64,000 nt of DNA from Roseivivax marinus. GTDB taxonomy: Bacteria; Pseudomonadota; Alphaproteobacteria; Rhodobacterales; Rhodobacteraceae. A program made the position numbers and the translations under genes. Positions 33,060-41,732 of the stretch are shown in pieces; position 1 is the first letter of the stretch, and each line of letters starts with the position of its first letter. The stretch is taken from the NCBI RefSeq assembly GCF_900109705.1, contig NZ_FOAI01000015.1:31922-95921 (forward strand), in the 5' to 3' direction. The notes below the pieces were generated by a model. The model was not told the DNA's origin and did not search any database. It worked only from the letters and a program-made list of their open reading frames with translations.

Positions 33060-33269
33060 TCAGACAGAACCCGCCCCGTCGTCCGCCCGCGCGGCCGCGT
33101 CGAGCGCCTGCCGCAGCGTCTCGTGATCGCCCACATGATTGGCCAGGATCAGGACAAGGCGTGCGTTGAAGGCATGGCTTTCAGCCTCGCTAAGCCCGTC
33201 TTGGGCGGCCAGCAGATCGGCGTAGAAGCGGTCCGCATCCGCGATGTTCGGATCGAGCGTAAGGGGCAT
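33060..33269 (-). CDS. DUF2783 small protein (MhaB-like)
   Basis: 69 residues. Most of the protein (LTLDPNIADADRFYADLLAAQ, then GLSEAESHAFNARLVLILANHVGD) matches the DUF2783 family pattern, all helical. The ATG at 33269 follows GGAGTGAAAGAG. It is next to the FAD hydroxylase on the same strand. In Pseudomonas putida U the 3-hydroxyphenylacetate 6-hydroxylase has a flavoprotein plus a small coupling protein, and this pair has the same layout in a homogentisate operon; that function is inferred. Confidence 0.8.
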   Translation of the reverse strand: MPLTLDPNIADADRFYADLLAAQDGLSEAESHAFNARLVLILANHVGDHETLRQALDAAARADDGAGSV

Positions 33270-33274
33270 CTCTT

Positions 33275-34900
33275 TCACTCCTTGCCGCAGGCGTGGCGGA
33301 GGGCGGTCTCGACCGCCCCCGCATCGAAGGCCGCCCAGCGCGCGGCGACATGCTGGTCGGGACGGATCAGGTAGACCGCCGCGCCGGCCTCCCCGAGATA
33401 CCGCTCGGCTAGCGCACCGGACGGATCGTCCGCCGCCGACAGCGCGAGCCGCGAGGCCACGATCCCGTCCGCCTCGACCTGATCTGGACCGTCCTCGTCG
33501 AGCGTGAGCAGGGTAAACCCGCCATCGAGACGGCCCAGCAGGTACCCCTCGCCGACCGGCGCGTCGGGGCACGGCGCGCCGGGCCGCGTCCGTGCGGGCC
33601 CGCCCGGCAGCGCGTCGGGGCCGTTGAGCGGGCCATCATCGTAGACGCAAGGCACGGACAGCCGCCCCGAGTTCACGAACGGCCGCGCGAAAGCATGGTC
33701 CCGCGCGAGATCCAGCACCGCGTTGCGGAAAAGGTGGCTGACCGCCGATTTCGGCGTGATGAAGTCGGTGGAGCGCGTGGAGTTCAGGATGTTCTCGTCC
33801 GCACCGTGACAGCGCTCGGCGCAGTAGGTGTCGAGAAGACGCTCGGGGGCCTTGCCCTGCACCACGAGCCCCAGCTTCCAGCCGAGGTTGTCGGCATCCT
33901 GGATGCCCGAATTCGCACCGCGCGCCCCGAAGGGCGAGACCTGGTGCGCCGCGTCGCCGGCGAACAGCACGCGGCCATGCCGGAACCGCTTCATGCGCCG
34001 GCACTGGAAAGTGTAGATCGAGGACCAGACGATCTCGTAATCCACGTCCGCGCCCAGCATCGCGTCGAGACGCGCGCGGATGTTCTCCTCCTTGAGTTCC
34101 TCCTCGCGGTCCACGTCCCAGCCGATCTGGAAATCCACGCGCCAGATCCCCTCGGGCTGCTTGTGCAGCAGGCAGGACGCGCCGGACGACTTGAACGGCG
34201 GCTCGAACCAGAACCAGCGCTCCGTGGGGAACTCGGCGTTCATCCGGATGTCCGCGATCAAGAAACTGTCCTTGAAGACGCGGCCCTCGAAGTCGAGCCC
34301 CATGCGCTTGCGCAGCGGAGAGCCCGCTCCGTCGGCGCCGATCACCCAGTCGGCGGCGATGCGGTAAGGCCCCTCGGGGGTCATCACGTCGAGCAGGACG
34401 TGATCCTCGTGCACGTCCACCGCATCCACCCGGTTGCGGCCGCGAATCTCGATCGGCGCACCGGCGGCCTGCGCCGCGCGCACCCGTTCGACAAGAAGGC
34501 GCTCGAAATGCGGCTGCTGGAGGTTGATGAAGGCCGGAAAGCGATGGCCCGCCTCGGGCAGGAGGTTGAACTCGAAAACCTTGCGCTCGGCGTGGAAGAC
34601 CTTTCCGAGGTTCCATACCACGCCCGCCTCGAGCATCTCCGCCCCCGCGCCCAGGCGGTCGCAGATCTCGAGCGTGCGCTTGGCGAAACAGATCGCGCGG
34701 CTGCCCTGCCCCACACCCTCGTGGTCGTCGAGCACCACCACCGGCACACCCTGAAGCCCGAGATCGAGGGCGGTGGCGATGCCCACCGGCCCGCCGCCGA
34801 GCACCACCACCGGATGGCGCGCCGGCGCATCCCCGTCCTGCTCGGTCGACCGGGCGTAAGGGTAGAGCCGGAACGCGAGGCTGTAGCGGTCGTCCAACAT
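33275..34900 (-). CDS. FAD-dependent aromatic hydroxylase
   Basis: 541 residues. FAD-binding VVVLGGGPVGIATALDLGLQGVPVVVLD, the DG motif DWVIGADGAGSPLRKRMG, and GRVLFAGDAAHQVSPFGARGANSGIQDADNLGWKLG mark the class A aromatic monooxygenase (PheA/MhpA-type) fold. The C-terminal 120 residues are thioredoxin-like in such enzymes. It hydroxylates an aromatic ring with NAD(P)H. In this operon the plausible product is homogentisate, made from 3-hydroxyphenylacetate or a similar acid, with the DUF2783 protein as partner (inference). The gene lies downstream of the MBL-fold gene with two hairpins between. Confidence 0.85.
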   Translation of the reverse strand: MLDDRYSLAFRLYPYARSTEQDGDAPARHPVVVLGGGPVGIATALDLGLQGVPVVVLDDHEGVGQGSRAICFAKRTLEICDRLGAGAEMLEAGVVWNLGKVFHAERKVFEFNLLPEAGHRFPAFINLQQPHFERLLVERVRAAQAAGAPIEIRGRNRVDAVDVHEDHVLLDVMTPEGPYRIAADWVIGADGAGSPLRKRMGLDFEGRVFKDSFLIADIRMNAEFPTERWFWFEPPFKSSGASCLLHKQPEGIWRVDFQIGWDVDREEELKEENIRARLDAMLGADVDYEIVWSSIYTFQCRRMKRFRHGRVLFAGDAAHQVSPFGARGANSGIQDADNLGWKLGLVVQGKAPERLLDTYCAERCHGADENILNSTRSTDFITPKSAVSHLFRNAVLDLARDHAFARPFVNSGRLSVPCVYDDGPLNGPDALPGGPARTRPGAPCPDAPVGEGYLLGRLDGGFTLLTLDEDGPDQVEADGIVASRLALSAADDPSGALAERYLGEAGAAVYLIRPDQHVAARWAAFDAGAVETALRHACGKE

Positions 34901-34928
34901 GTCGATCCTCCCTCTCCGCCCCGGGCTC

Positions 34929-34952
34929 GCAAATTCTTATCCAAGAATTTGC
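34929..34952. repeat. Perfect AT-rich hairpin (first of two)
   Basis: GCAAATTCTT pairs exactly with AAGAATTTGC across the 4-base loop ATCC. Found between the FAD hydroxylase start and MBL-fold gene end. AT-rich in otherwise GC-rich DNA. Confidence 0.9.
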
Positions 34953-34982
34953 GCCTCCCTCCCGTGGGCTCTTCGGCGGGAA

Positions 34983-35006
34983 GCAGATTTTTAGTTAAAA
35001 ATCTGC
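34983..35006. repeat. Perfect AT-rich hairpin (second of two)
   Basis: GCAGATTTTT pairs exactly with AAAAATCTGC across loop AGTT, 30 bases after the first hairpin. The same size and loop length suggest a repeat family. On either strand it carries a T-run within the stem, so it could act as an attenuator between the MBL gene and the FAD gene. Confidence 0.9.
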
Positions 35007-35027
35007 CCCTCGGGCCACGCGCGGCGC

Positions 35028-35978
35028 TCAGCCCTGCAGCGCCGCCCACATCTCCTTGTCGCGCGCGGCGGTCCACACCCGCGGCGTGTCGATGCCCTGC
35101 GCCTCGTCGTAGGCGCGCGCCACGTTGAACGGCAGGCAATGCTCGTAGATCGCGTAATCCTTGAACTTCGGGTCGCACTCGGCCCGCACGGCGTCCCACG
35201 CCTCCTTCAGCGTGCCGCCGCGGGCCACGACCCGGGCCGCCGGCTTGTAGGTCGAGGCGACGAAATCGGCCGTGTTGGCGATGGCCTCGGCGACCTTCTC
35301 CTCGCCCACAAGCGCGTCGCCACGGCCCGGCGCGATGCTCTTCGGCTCGAACGACGCGATGGCCGCCAGCGTGTCTTCCCAGTCGGTGAAATGACCGTCG
35401 CCGCAATAGCAGGCTGAGTGGTATTCCACGATGTCGCCGGAAAACATCACCTCCTGATCCGGAACCCAGATCACCGCGTCGCCCGCGGTATGGGCCCGGC
35501 CGAGATGCATGATGTCCACCCGCCGCTTGCCGAGATAGACCGACATGCCCTCGCTGAACGTGGTCGTCGGCCAGGTCAGCCCGGGGATCTCCTCGTGCCC
35601 CTGGAAGAGCCGCGGGAAGCGTTCGAACTCGCTGTCCCAGTCCTCCTGCCCGCGCTCGGCCACCATCGCGCGCGCCACGTCCGACATGATGATCTCGGGC
35701 GCCCCGTAGGCCGATGCGCCCAGCACGCGCACCGCGTGGTAATGCGTCATCACCAAGTGGCTGATCGGCTTGTCGGTGACCGAGCGCACGCACTCGATGA
35801 CCTTCCGCGCAAGGCGCGGGGTGGCCTGCGCCTCGACGATCATCACGCTTTCGTCGCCGATGATGACGCCGGTATTGGGGTCGCCCTCGGCCGTAAAGGC
35901 GTAGAGCCCCTCACCGATCTCGGTGAAGCTGACCGTCTTGTCGTCCATGTCCCCGGCGGAGGCGAATGCCTTTGCCAT
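35028..35978 (-). CDS. Metallo-beta-lactamase-fold protein with altered metal site
   Basis: 316 residues from the ATG at 35978 (AGGAGAGAG upstream); the longer frame runs into fahA. The fold is clear (NTGVIIGDESVMIVEAQATP, DIMHLGRAHTAGDAVIWVPDQEVMFSGDIVEYH). However the usual HxHxDH is HYHAVR at 79-84, missing the Asp and last His, and the PGHG-type His is PGRGD. So one metal site is probably lost. It lies between fahA and the FAD hydroxylase, so a role in homogentisate or related aromatic catabolism is likely, perhaps thioester or lactone hydrolysis. Confidence 0.8.
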   Translation of the reverse strand: MAKAFASAGDMDDKTVSFTEIGEGLYAFTAEGDPNTGVIIGDESVMIVEAQATPRLARKVIECVRSVTDKPISHLVMTHYHAVRVLGASAYGAPEIIMSDVARAMVAERGQEDWDSEFERFPRLFQGHEEIPGLTWPTTTFSEGMSVYLGKRRVDIMHLGRAHTAGDAVIWVPDQEVMFSGDIVEYHSACYCGDGHFTDWEDTLAAIASFEPKSIAPGRGDALVGEEKVAEAIANTADFVASTYKPAARVVARGGTLKEAWDAVRAECDPKFKDYAIYEHCLPFNVARAYDEAQGIDTPRVWTAARDKEMWAALQG

Positions 35979-35991
35979 GCTGCTCTCTCCT

Positions 35992-37257
35992 TCAGTTTGT
36001 TGCCCGGTCGGGCAGGTCGCGTGCGGGCATGACCGTGCCGGTACAGGCCCCGAATCCGATGCGGTAGCCATTGCCCCGCGCGGCGCCCCGCAGGGTCACC
36101 GTATCGCCGTCCTCGAGGAAGCTGCGCGTCTCGCCGGTCACGAGCGTCACGGGCTCCGAGCCGCCCCACGACAGCTCCAGCAGCGCGCCGCGCGCGTCCT
36201 TCTCCGGCCCGGAGATCGTGCCTGATCCCAAGAGATCGCCCACGCGCATCGGGCAGCCGGAACTCGTATGGTGCGCCAGTTGCTGCGCCGCCGAGAAGTA
36301 CATCTCGCGGTAGTTGGTCCGCGCGATCAGCGTCTCGGGCTTGCCCTCGGGCGCGAGCCCGACCTCGAGCGGGATGTCGTACAGCATCGGCCCCGGCTCC
36401 TGCAGGTAGGGCAGAAGCTCCCGCTCGCGTTCGGGCGTCGACACCCGGAATGGCTCCAGCGCCGCACGCGGCACGATCCAGGGGGACAGCGTCGTCGCGG
36501 TGGCCTTGGACTGGAACGGCCCCAGCGGCTGGTATTCCCAGGCCTGGATGTCGCGCGCCGACCAGTCGTTCAGCAGCACGTAGCCGAAAATCATCTCGTC
36601 CGCCTGCGCCACGCTCACCGGCCCGTCCGAGGGCCGCCCGACCACAGCGCCAAGCTCAAGTTCGAAGTCGAAGCGCGCGCTCGGGGCGAACCGCGGCAGA
36701 GCGTCGTCCGGCGCCTTCAGTTGCCCGTGCGGCCGGACGACATCCGTGCCCGACACCACGACCGAGGAGGCGCGCCCGTTGTAGCCGATGGGCATCGACA
36801 ACCAGTTGGCCGGCAGCGCGTTCTCGGGCCCGCGGAACATGGTGCCCACGTTCGTGGCGTGGTGCTTTCCGGCGTAGAAGTCGGTAAACTCCGAGACGCG
36901 GAACGGCATGACCATGCGCGCCTCGGCCTGCCCCACGAGGTAGCCCGCCAGCATCCCGGCCTCGTCGGCGCCCTCGGCCAGCATCTCGGTCAGCGCCGCG
37001 CGCAGCCGCGCCCAGGCATCGGGCCCGAGCGCCATGAACGCCGTCCAGTCCCCGCCCGCCAGCACCGGTCCGGCCCCCGGCAGGATCTCGATCCGCCCGT
37101 CCGCCTCGAGCCGCGTGACATCGAGGATCATTTCCCCGATCGCGACGCCGCAATGCGCCCCGTCGCCGACGGCGAAGGCACCGTAGGGCAGGTTGTTCAG
37201 CGGAAAGTCGGCGTCGGGCGCGTTCGCGCTGTCCACCCAGCTTCGCTTGAGGCTCAT
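35992..37257 (-). CDS. fahA: Fumarylacetoacetase
   Basis: 421 residues, the full FAH length. It hydrolyses fumarylacetoacetate to fumarate and acetoacetate, the last step of tyrosine/homogentisate breakdown. Asp126 and His133 in VSEFTDFYAGKHHATNVGTMFRG align with the calcium ligand and catalytic His of the mammalian enzyme; LNDWSARDIQAWEYQPLGPF and SSGCPMRVGDLLGSGTISG are further signatures. It ends 13 bases before the MBL-fold gene start. The operon lacks a maleylacetoacetate isomerase. Confidence 0.95.
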   Translation of the reverse strand: MSLKRSWVDSANAPDADFPLNNLPYGAFAVGDGAHCGVAIGEMILDVTRLEADGRIEILPGAGPVLAGGDWTAFMALGPDAWARLRAALTEMLAEGADEAGMLAGYLVGQAEARMVMPFRVSEFTDFYAGKHHATNVGTMFRGPENALPANWLSMPIGYNGRASSVVVSGTDVVRPHGQLKAPDDALPRFAPSARFDFELELGAVVGRPSDGPVSVAQADEMIFGYVLLNDWSARDIQAWEYQPLGPFQSKATATTLSPWIVPRAALEPFRVSTPERERELLPYLQEPGPMLYDIPLEVGLAPEGKPETLIARTNYREMYFSAAQQLAHHTSSGCPMRVGDLLGSGTISGPEKDARGALLELSWGGSEPVTLVTGETRSFLEDGDTVTLRGAARGNGYRIGFGACTGTVMPARDLPDRATN

Positions 37258-37313
37258 ACGGTCTCCCGCAGGGGCGTGGCCCTGCTTCTTCTCGGCGAAA
37301 ATACTCCGGGGGA

Positions 37314-37343
37314 GTCGCCGCAGGCGACGGGGGCGGAGCCCCC
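37314..37343 (-). repeat. Two adjacent hairpins between hmgA and fahA
   Basis: GTCGCC/GGCGAC (37314-37328) and GGGGGC/GCCCCC (37329-37343) sit side by side in the 97-bp gap, next to an ACTCC/GGAGT inverted repeat. They may tune fahA expression relative to hmgA or belong to a dispersed intergenic repeat. Confidence 0.65.
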
Positions 37344-37354
37344 TGCCCGGCCGG

Positions 37355-38716
37355 TCATTTCACCCCCGGTGTGCCGTCGAACTTCTTCTCGATCCCGTCC
37401 CAGCAATCGACGTAGTCGTCCTGCAGCGGCGCCTCTTTCCCGGCGAACTCGGTCAGGTGCTGGGGAAAGCGCGTCTCGAACATGAACGACATCGTGTTGT
37501 CGAGCTTGGCCGGAGCCAGTTCGGCGTTCGACGCGCCCTCGAAGGCCTCCCGGTCCGGCCCGTGCGGCAGCATCATGTTGTGCAGGCTCATGCCTCCGGG
37601 GACGAAGCCCTGCGGCTTGGCGTCGTACTGGCCGTAGATGTTGCCCATCAGCTCGGACATGACGTTCTTGTGGTACCAGGGCGGACGGAACGTGTCCTCG
37701 GCCACCGCCCAGCGTTCGCGGAACAGAACGAAGTCGATATTGGCCGTCCCCTCGACGCCCGACGGCGCGGTCAGAACGGTGAAGATCGACGGGTCGGGAT
37801 GGTCGAACAGCACCGCGCCCACCGGGCAGTAGGTGCTCAGATCGTATTTCACCGGCGCGTAGTTGCCGTGCCAGGCCACCACGTCGAGCGGGCTGTGCCC
37901 GATCTCGCAGGTGTGGAACTGCCCGCACCACTTGATGGTCAGCGTCGAGGGCGTCTCGCGATCCTCGAAGGCCGCCACCGGCGTCTTGAAGTCGCGCCGG
38001 TTGGCCATGCAGTTGGCTCCGATCGGGCCGCGGCCCGGAAGGTCGAACTTCTGGCCGTAATTCTCGCAGACGAAGCCGCGACAGGGGCCCTCGAGCACCT
38101 CGACACGGTAGACGAGCCCGCGCGGCAGGATCGCGATCTCCTGCGGCGCGAGGTCGATCACCCCGAGCTCGGTCGAGAAGCGCAGCCGCCCCTCCTGCGG
38201 AACGATCAGCATCTCGCTGTCGGCCGAGTAGAAGTAGGCGTCCTCCATCGACCGCGTCACGAGGTAGATGTGGCTCGCCATGCCGACCTGCGTGTTCACG
38301 TCGCCGGCCGTGGTCATCGTCCGCATGCCCGTCAGCCAGGTAAGCGGCTCATCGCTGTGCGGGACCGGATCCCAGCGATACTGGCCGAGGCTGGTGACGC
38401 CCTCGGGCACGTGCGGCGCAGTCTTCCAGTAGGGCAGATCGATGCGCGCGTAGCGCCCGGAATGCTTCACCGAGGGGCGGATGCGGTAGCACCACGTCCG
38501 CTCGTTCTGGTGGCTCGGCGCGGTGAAGGCAGTGCCCGACAGCTGCTCCCCGTAGAGGCCGTAATTGCACTTCTGCGGGCTGTTCATGCCCTGCGGCAGC
38601 GCCCCCGGCAGCGCCTCGGTCTCGAAGTCGTTTCCGAAGCCGGGCATGTAGCCCTCTGTCGTGCCGCCATTGGCGGCGGCGCGCACCATGCCGTTCGGCA
38701 GTTCCTGCGACGTCAT
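37355..38716 (-). CDS. hmgA: Homogentisate 1,2-dioxygenase
   Basis: 453 residues, the normal length. It opens homogentisate to maleylacetoacetate using Fe(II). The iron ligands are visible: His349 and Glu355 in [15 protein letters not shown] and His385 in MLPHGPDR. N-terminal [19 protein letters not shown] is a family signature. It is the first gene of a minus-strand operon (hmgA, fahA, MBL, FAD hydroxylase, DUF2783) and diverges from a MarR gene. Confidence 0.97.
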   Translation of the reverse strand: MTSQELPNGMVRAAANGGTTEGYMPGFGNDFETEALPGALPQGMNSPQKCNYGLYGEQLSGTAFTAPSHQNERTWCYRIRPSVKHSGRYARIDLPYWKTAPHVPEGVTSLGQYRWDPVPHSDEPLTWLTGMRTMTTAGDVNTQVGMASHIYLVTRSMEDAYFYSADSEMLIVPQEGRLRFSTELGVIDLAPQEIAILPRGLVYRVEVLEGPCRGFVCENYGQKFDLPGRGPIGANCMANRRDFKTPVAAFEDRETPSTLTIKWCGQFHTCEIGHSPLDVVAWHGNYAPVKYDLSTYCPVGAVLFDHPDPSIFTVLTAPSGVEGTANIDFVLFRERWAVAEDTFRPPWYHKNVMSELMGNIYGQYDAKPQGFVPGGMSLHNMMLPHGPDREAFEGASNAELAPAKLDNTMSFMFETRFPQHLTEFAGKEAPLQDDYVDCWDGIEKKFDGTPGVK

Positions 38717-38777
38717 CGTCTGCCTCCCCTCCCTTGGCCCCCTGCGAGGGCCGGATTCGACGTGGGCCCAGCATTCG

Positions 38778-38789
38778 TTGCATCCGCAA
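38778..38789. promoter_or_regulatory. Candidate MarR operator TTGC-N4-GCAA
   Basis: TTGCATCCGCAA lies in the 152-bp region between hmgA and the divergent MarR gene. A half-site-like CGTTGCAAATG occurs at about 38805. MarR regulators often use TTGC/GCAA palindromes, so this could be the control point of the hmgA operon. Confidence 0.5.
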
Positions 38790-38868
38790 TGAGGTCAAGA
38801 AAAACGTTGCAAATGAGACGAACCCTGCCGACGATCCGTCCGACCGAGCCCCCGGAGACCAATCCGCG

Positions 38869-39330
38869 ATGCCCACCGACCTGCCCGATTTCGACCTGTC
38901 GCGCTTTCTGCCCTACCGGCTGACGGTCGCGGCCGAGCGCCTGAGCGCCGCGCTCGCGCGGCGTTACCGGTCCGAGTTCGGGATATCGGTGGCGGAGTGG
39001 CGCGTGCTCGTGCACCTCGCCGACGCGGGCGCGGTCTCGATCCGCGACCTCGAGGCGCGTGTTCATCTGGAGAAATCCAAGGCCAGCCGCGCGGCCTCGC
39101 GGCTCGTCGAGGCGGGCTACGTGGTCAAGACCGCGAATCCCGACGACCGCCGGCTGGTGCGCCTGTCCCTGAGCGACAGCGGCCGCACGCTGATGACCGA
39201 TCTCCTGCCCCTCGCGCGCGCCTACCAGGAGCGGCTCGAGTATCTCGTGGCGCCGCACCTCGACGGGCTCGAGGCGGCGCTCGACACCTTCATGGCCGAG
39301 GAGCCGGGCGGAGGTGGAACCGGCTCGTGA
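38869..39330 (+). CDS. MarR-family transcriptional regulator
   Basis: 153 residues from the ATG at 38869. The winged helix is SVAEWRVLVHLADAGAVSIRDLEARVHLEKSKASRAASRLVEAGYV, then the wing NPDDRRLVRLSLSDSGR. Divergent position beside hmgA suggests it represses homogentisate genes until an aromatic ligand binds. GGAG lies 12 bases upstream of the ATG, a rather long spacing. The Gly-rich tail GGGGTGS is probably unstructured. Confidence 0.88.
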   Translation: MPTDLPDFDLSRFLPYRLTVAAERLSAALARRYRSEFGISVAEWRVLVHLADAGAVSIRDLEARVHLEKSKASRAASRLVEAGYVVKTANPDDRRLVRLSLSDSGRTLMTDLLPLARAYQERLEYLVAPHLDGLEAALDTFMAEEPGGGGTGS

Positions 39331-39340
39331 TGGTGGTGTG

Positions 39341-40237
39341 TTACCGCACCAGCGCCCCGTGGGCCCCGACCACACCGGCGGCAACACGCGCCGCGCGCGT
39401 GATGGCGGCGCGCAGGTCGGCGCCGGTGAGATGCGCGGCCAGGAACGCGCCCGCGAAGCTGTCGCCCGCCGCGGTTGTATCGACCACCGCCGTGTCGGGC
39501 ACCGCGTCGACGCGCACCTCGCCGGCCGGGTCCGACCAGCCGAGGATTTGCGCGGCGCCGTTCTTGACCACGACCACCCGCGCACCTGCCTGACGATACC
39601 GCGCAAGCGTGGCCTCGGGCGTCGCATCGCCGAACAGCACGGCCTCTTCGTCGAAGCTCGGCAACAGCACGTCGCTCGCCTCCGCGCAGGCGGTCAGCGC
39701 GGCGCGACAGGATTCGTCGTTTTCCCACAGCCGCGGCCGGATATTGGTATCGAGAGACACGGTCACGCCCGCCGTCCGTGCCCGCGCGAGCGCGTCGATC
39801 AGATGTCGGCGCGCCTCCGGGGCGAGGATCGCCAGCGTGATGCCCGAGACGTGGACATGCGCCGCGCCGCCCAGCACCGCGTCCAGCCAGTCGGGATCGT
39901 CGGCCAGCAGACGCGCCGCCGACTGCCCGCGCCAGTAGGCGAAACTGCGCTCTCCGTCCTTCAGCGCGATCATGTAGAGGCCGACGCCACGCTCGGGGAT
40001 GCGGCGCAGCGTGTCGGTGGCGATGCCTTCACCGGCCATGAACGCGGCCATTTCGTCGGACACGGCGTCCGTGCCGATGCAGGTGGCATAGGCCACGTCC
40101 CAGCCCTCGGGCAACGCGCGGCGCGCGTACCAGGCGGCGTTAAACGTGTCGCCGGCGAAACTGCGGCGATAGGTGGCCGGGCCGGTCTCGGCCAGCTCCA
40201 CCATGCATTCGCCGAGGCAAACGAGACGGTCGGTCAT
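39341..40237 (-). CDS. kdgK: 2-keto-3-deoxygluconate kinase (PfkB family)
   Basis: 298 residues of the ribokinase/PfkB family. N-terminal LGECMVELAE and AGDTFNAAWYARR, central VSGITLAILAPEAR, and C-terminal DTTAAGDSFAGAF with the catalytic Asp are typical of KDG kinases. It phosphorylates 2-keto-3-deoxy-D-gluconate to KDPG for aldol cleavage. Only one base separates it from the altronate dehydratase stop, so it is the last gene of the hexonate operon. Confidence 0.87.
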   Translation of the reverse strand: MTDRLVCLGECMVELAETGPATYRRSFAGDTFNAAWYARRALPEGWDVAYATCIGTDAVSDEMAAFMAGEGIATDTLRRIPERGVGLYMIALKDGERSFAYWRGQSAARLLADDPDWLDAVLGGAAHVHVSGITLAILAPEARRHLIDALARARTAGVTVSLDTNIRPRLWENDESCRAALTACAEASDVLLPSFDEEAVLFGDATPEATLARYRQAGARVVVVKNGAAQILGWSDPAGEVRVDAVPDTAVVDTTAAGDSFAGAFLAAHLTGADLRAAITRAARVAAGVVGAHGALVR

Positions 40238-40238
40238 G

Positions 40239-41732
40239 TTACAGCGTCGCTCCGATCTTCCACGGGACGAACTCGTTGTCGCCGTAGCCCATCACCTCGG
40301 AGCCGGGCTTGTCCCCCGACGCCATGTCGAGCACCCGGTCGTAGATCGTCTGGCCCATCTCGGCGATGGAGACGCCTCCGTCGAGGATGACGCCGCAATC
40401 GATGTCCATGTCCTCGGGCATCGACCGGGCCACCTGGCTGTTCGACGCGAGCTTGAGCGACGGCGTGGGCTTGTAGCCCGCGCACGAGCCGCGCCCGGTG
40501 GTGAAGACCAGCGCATTCGCGCCCGAGGCGATCTGGCCCGTGGCGACGACCGGATCGTAGCCGGGCGAGTCCATGTAGGTGAAGCCCGGTCCGTCTATAC
40601 GCTCACCGTAGCCGTGGACCGAAGACACCGGGCTCAGCCCGCCCTTGGCGACCGCGCCCAGCGACTTCTCGAGGATCGTGGTCAGCCCGCCGCGCTTGTT
40701 GCCCGGCGAGGGGTTGTTGTCGAGCGTGGTGCCGTTGCGCTCGGCGTAGTCGCGCCACCAGTCGATCATGCCGCGGATGCGCGCGCCGCCCTCCTCGCCC
40801 GCGCGGGCGATCAGCAGGTGCTCCGCGCCGTAGATTTCGGGCGTCTCGCTCAGGATCGAGGTGCCGCCCGCCGCCACGAGCAGGTCCGAGGCGTGACCGA
40901 GGGCCGGGTTGCAGGTGATCCCCGAGAACCCGTCCGAGCCGCCGCACTGCATCCCGAGGATCAGCTTCGACACCGGCTGCGTGCTGCGCGTGTCCTCGTT
41001 GGCGGCGGTGGCGATGGGGCGCAGGAGCTCCATCGCCCGCTTCACCGCCGAGCGCGATCCACCCACGTCCTGCATGTTGAACGAGTGGAAGCGCTCGCGC
41101 GTCCAGTCGGTCGGCTGGTAGAGCGTGATCTGGTTCACCTCGCAACCGAGCCCGACGATCAGCACGCCGCCGAAATTCGGATGGTCGCGATAGCCCTTCA
41201 GCACCCGGATCAGCGCGTCGTAGCCCGGCCCCTGGTGCGCCATGCCGCAGCCCTGCGCGTGAACGATGGGCGCGAAACCGTCGACCCCGGGAAACTCGGG
41301 CAGAAGCGTGCGGTTGGCTTCGGCTGCGATGGCGTCGCATACGGTGGTCGAGCAGTTCACCGAGGCGATGATGCCGATGTAGTTGCGCGTGCCAACGCGG
41401 CCGTCGGGGCGGAGATAGCCCTCGAAGGTCGTGCGCGCGGGCGCCTCCGGCAGGGCGCCGCGCGGCGCGGCCATTTCGGCGTGGTCGCCGGGCATGGCGC
41501 AGTTGTGGGTGTGGACGAAGGCGCCCTCGGCGATGTCCTCGGACGCTACCCCCATCATCTGCCCGTACTTCACCACCGGTGCGCCGGCGGGCATGGCCGC
41601 GCGGGCAATCTTGTGGCCGCGTTTGACCTCTTCGGTCGCGGTGAGGCCCGCACGGGTCTCGCCCGCGGGCCAGTCGGCCAGCGCGACGGCCACGGTGTCG
41701 GCCTCGGACAGGATCATCACGCCGTCGCTCAT
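40239..41732 (-). CDS. uxaA: Altronate dehydratase
   Basis: 497 residues containing the SAF-type N-terminal domain (1-100, with HKIARAAMPAGAPVVKYGQMMGVA) and the large dehydratase domain (YIGIIASVNCSTT, GMQCGGSDGFSGITCNPALG, TTGRGSCAG). It converts D-altronate to 2-keto-3-deoxygluconate. The ATG at 41732 overlaps the uxaB stop (ATGA). The related galactarate dehydratase has the same fold; the neighbouring UxaB and KdgK favour altronate. Confidence 0.9.
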   Translation of the reverse strand: MSDGVMILSEADTVAVALADWPAGETRAGLTATEEVKRGHKIARAAMPAGAPVVKYGQMMGVASEDIAEGAFVHTHNCAMPGDHAEMAAPRGALPEAPARTTFEGYLRPDGRVGTRNYIGIIASVNCSTTVCDAIAAEANRTLLPEFPGVDGFAPIVHAQGCGMAHQGPGYDALIRVLKGYRDHPNFGGVLIVGLGCEVNQITLYQPTDWTRERFHSFNMQDVGGSRSAVKRAMELLRPIATAANEDTRSTQPVSKLILGMQCGGSDGFSGITCNPALGHASDLLVAAGGTSILSETPEIYGAEHLLIARAGEEGGARIRGMIDWWRDYAERNGTTLDNNPSPGNKRGGLTTILEKSLGAVAKGGLSPVSSVHGYGERIDGPGFTYMDSPGYDPVVATGQIASGANALVFTTGRGSCAGYKPTPSLKLASNSQVARSMPEDMDIDCGVILDGGVSIAEMGQTIYDRVLDMASGDKPGSEVMGYGDNEFVPWKIGATL

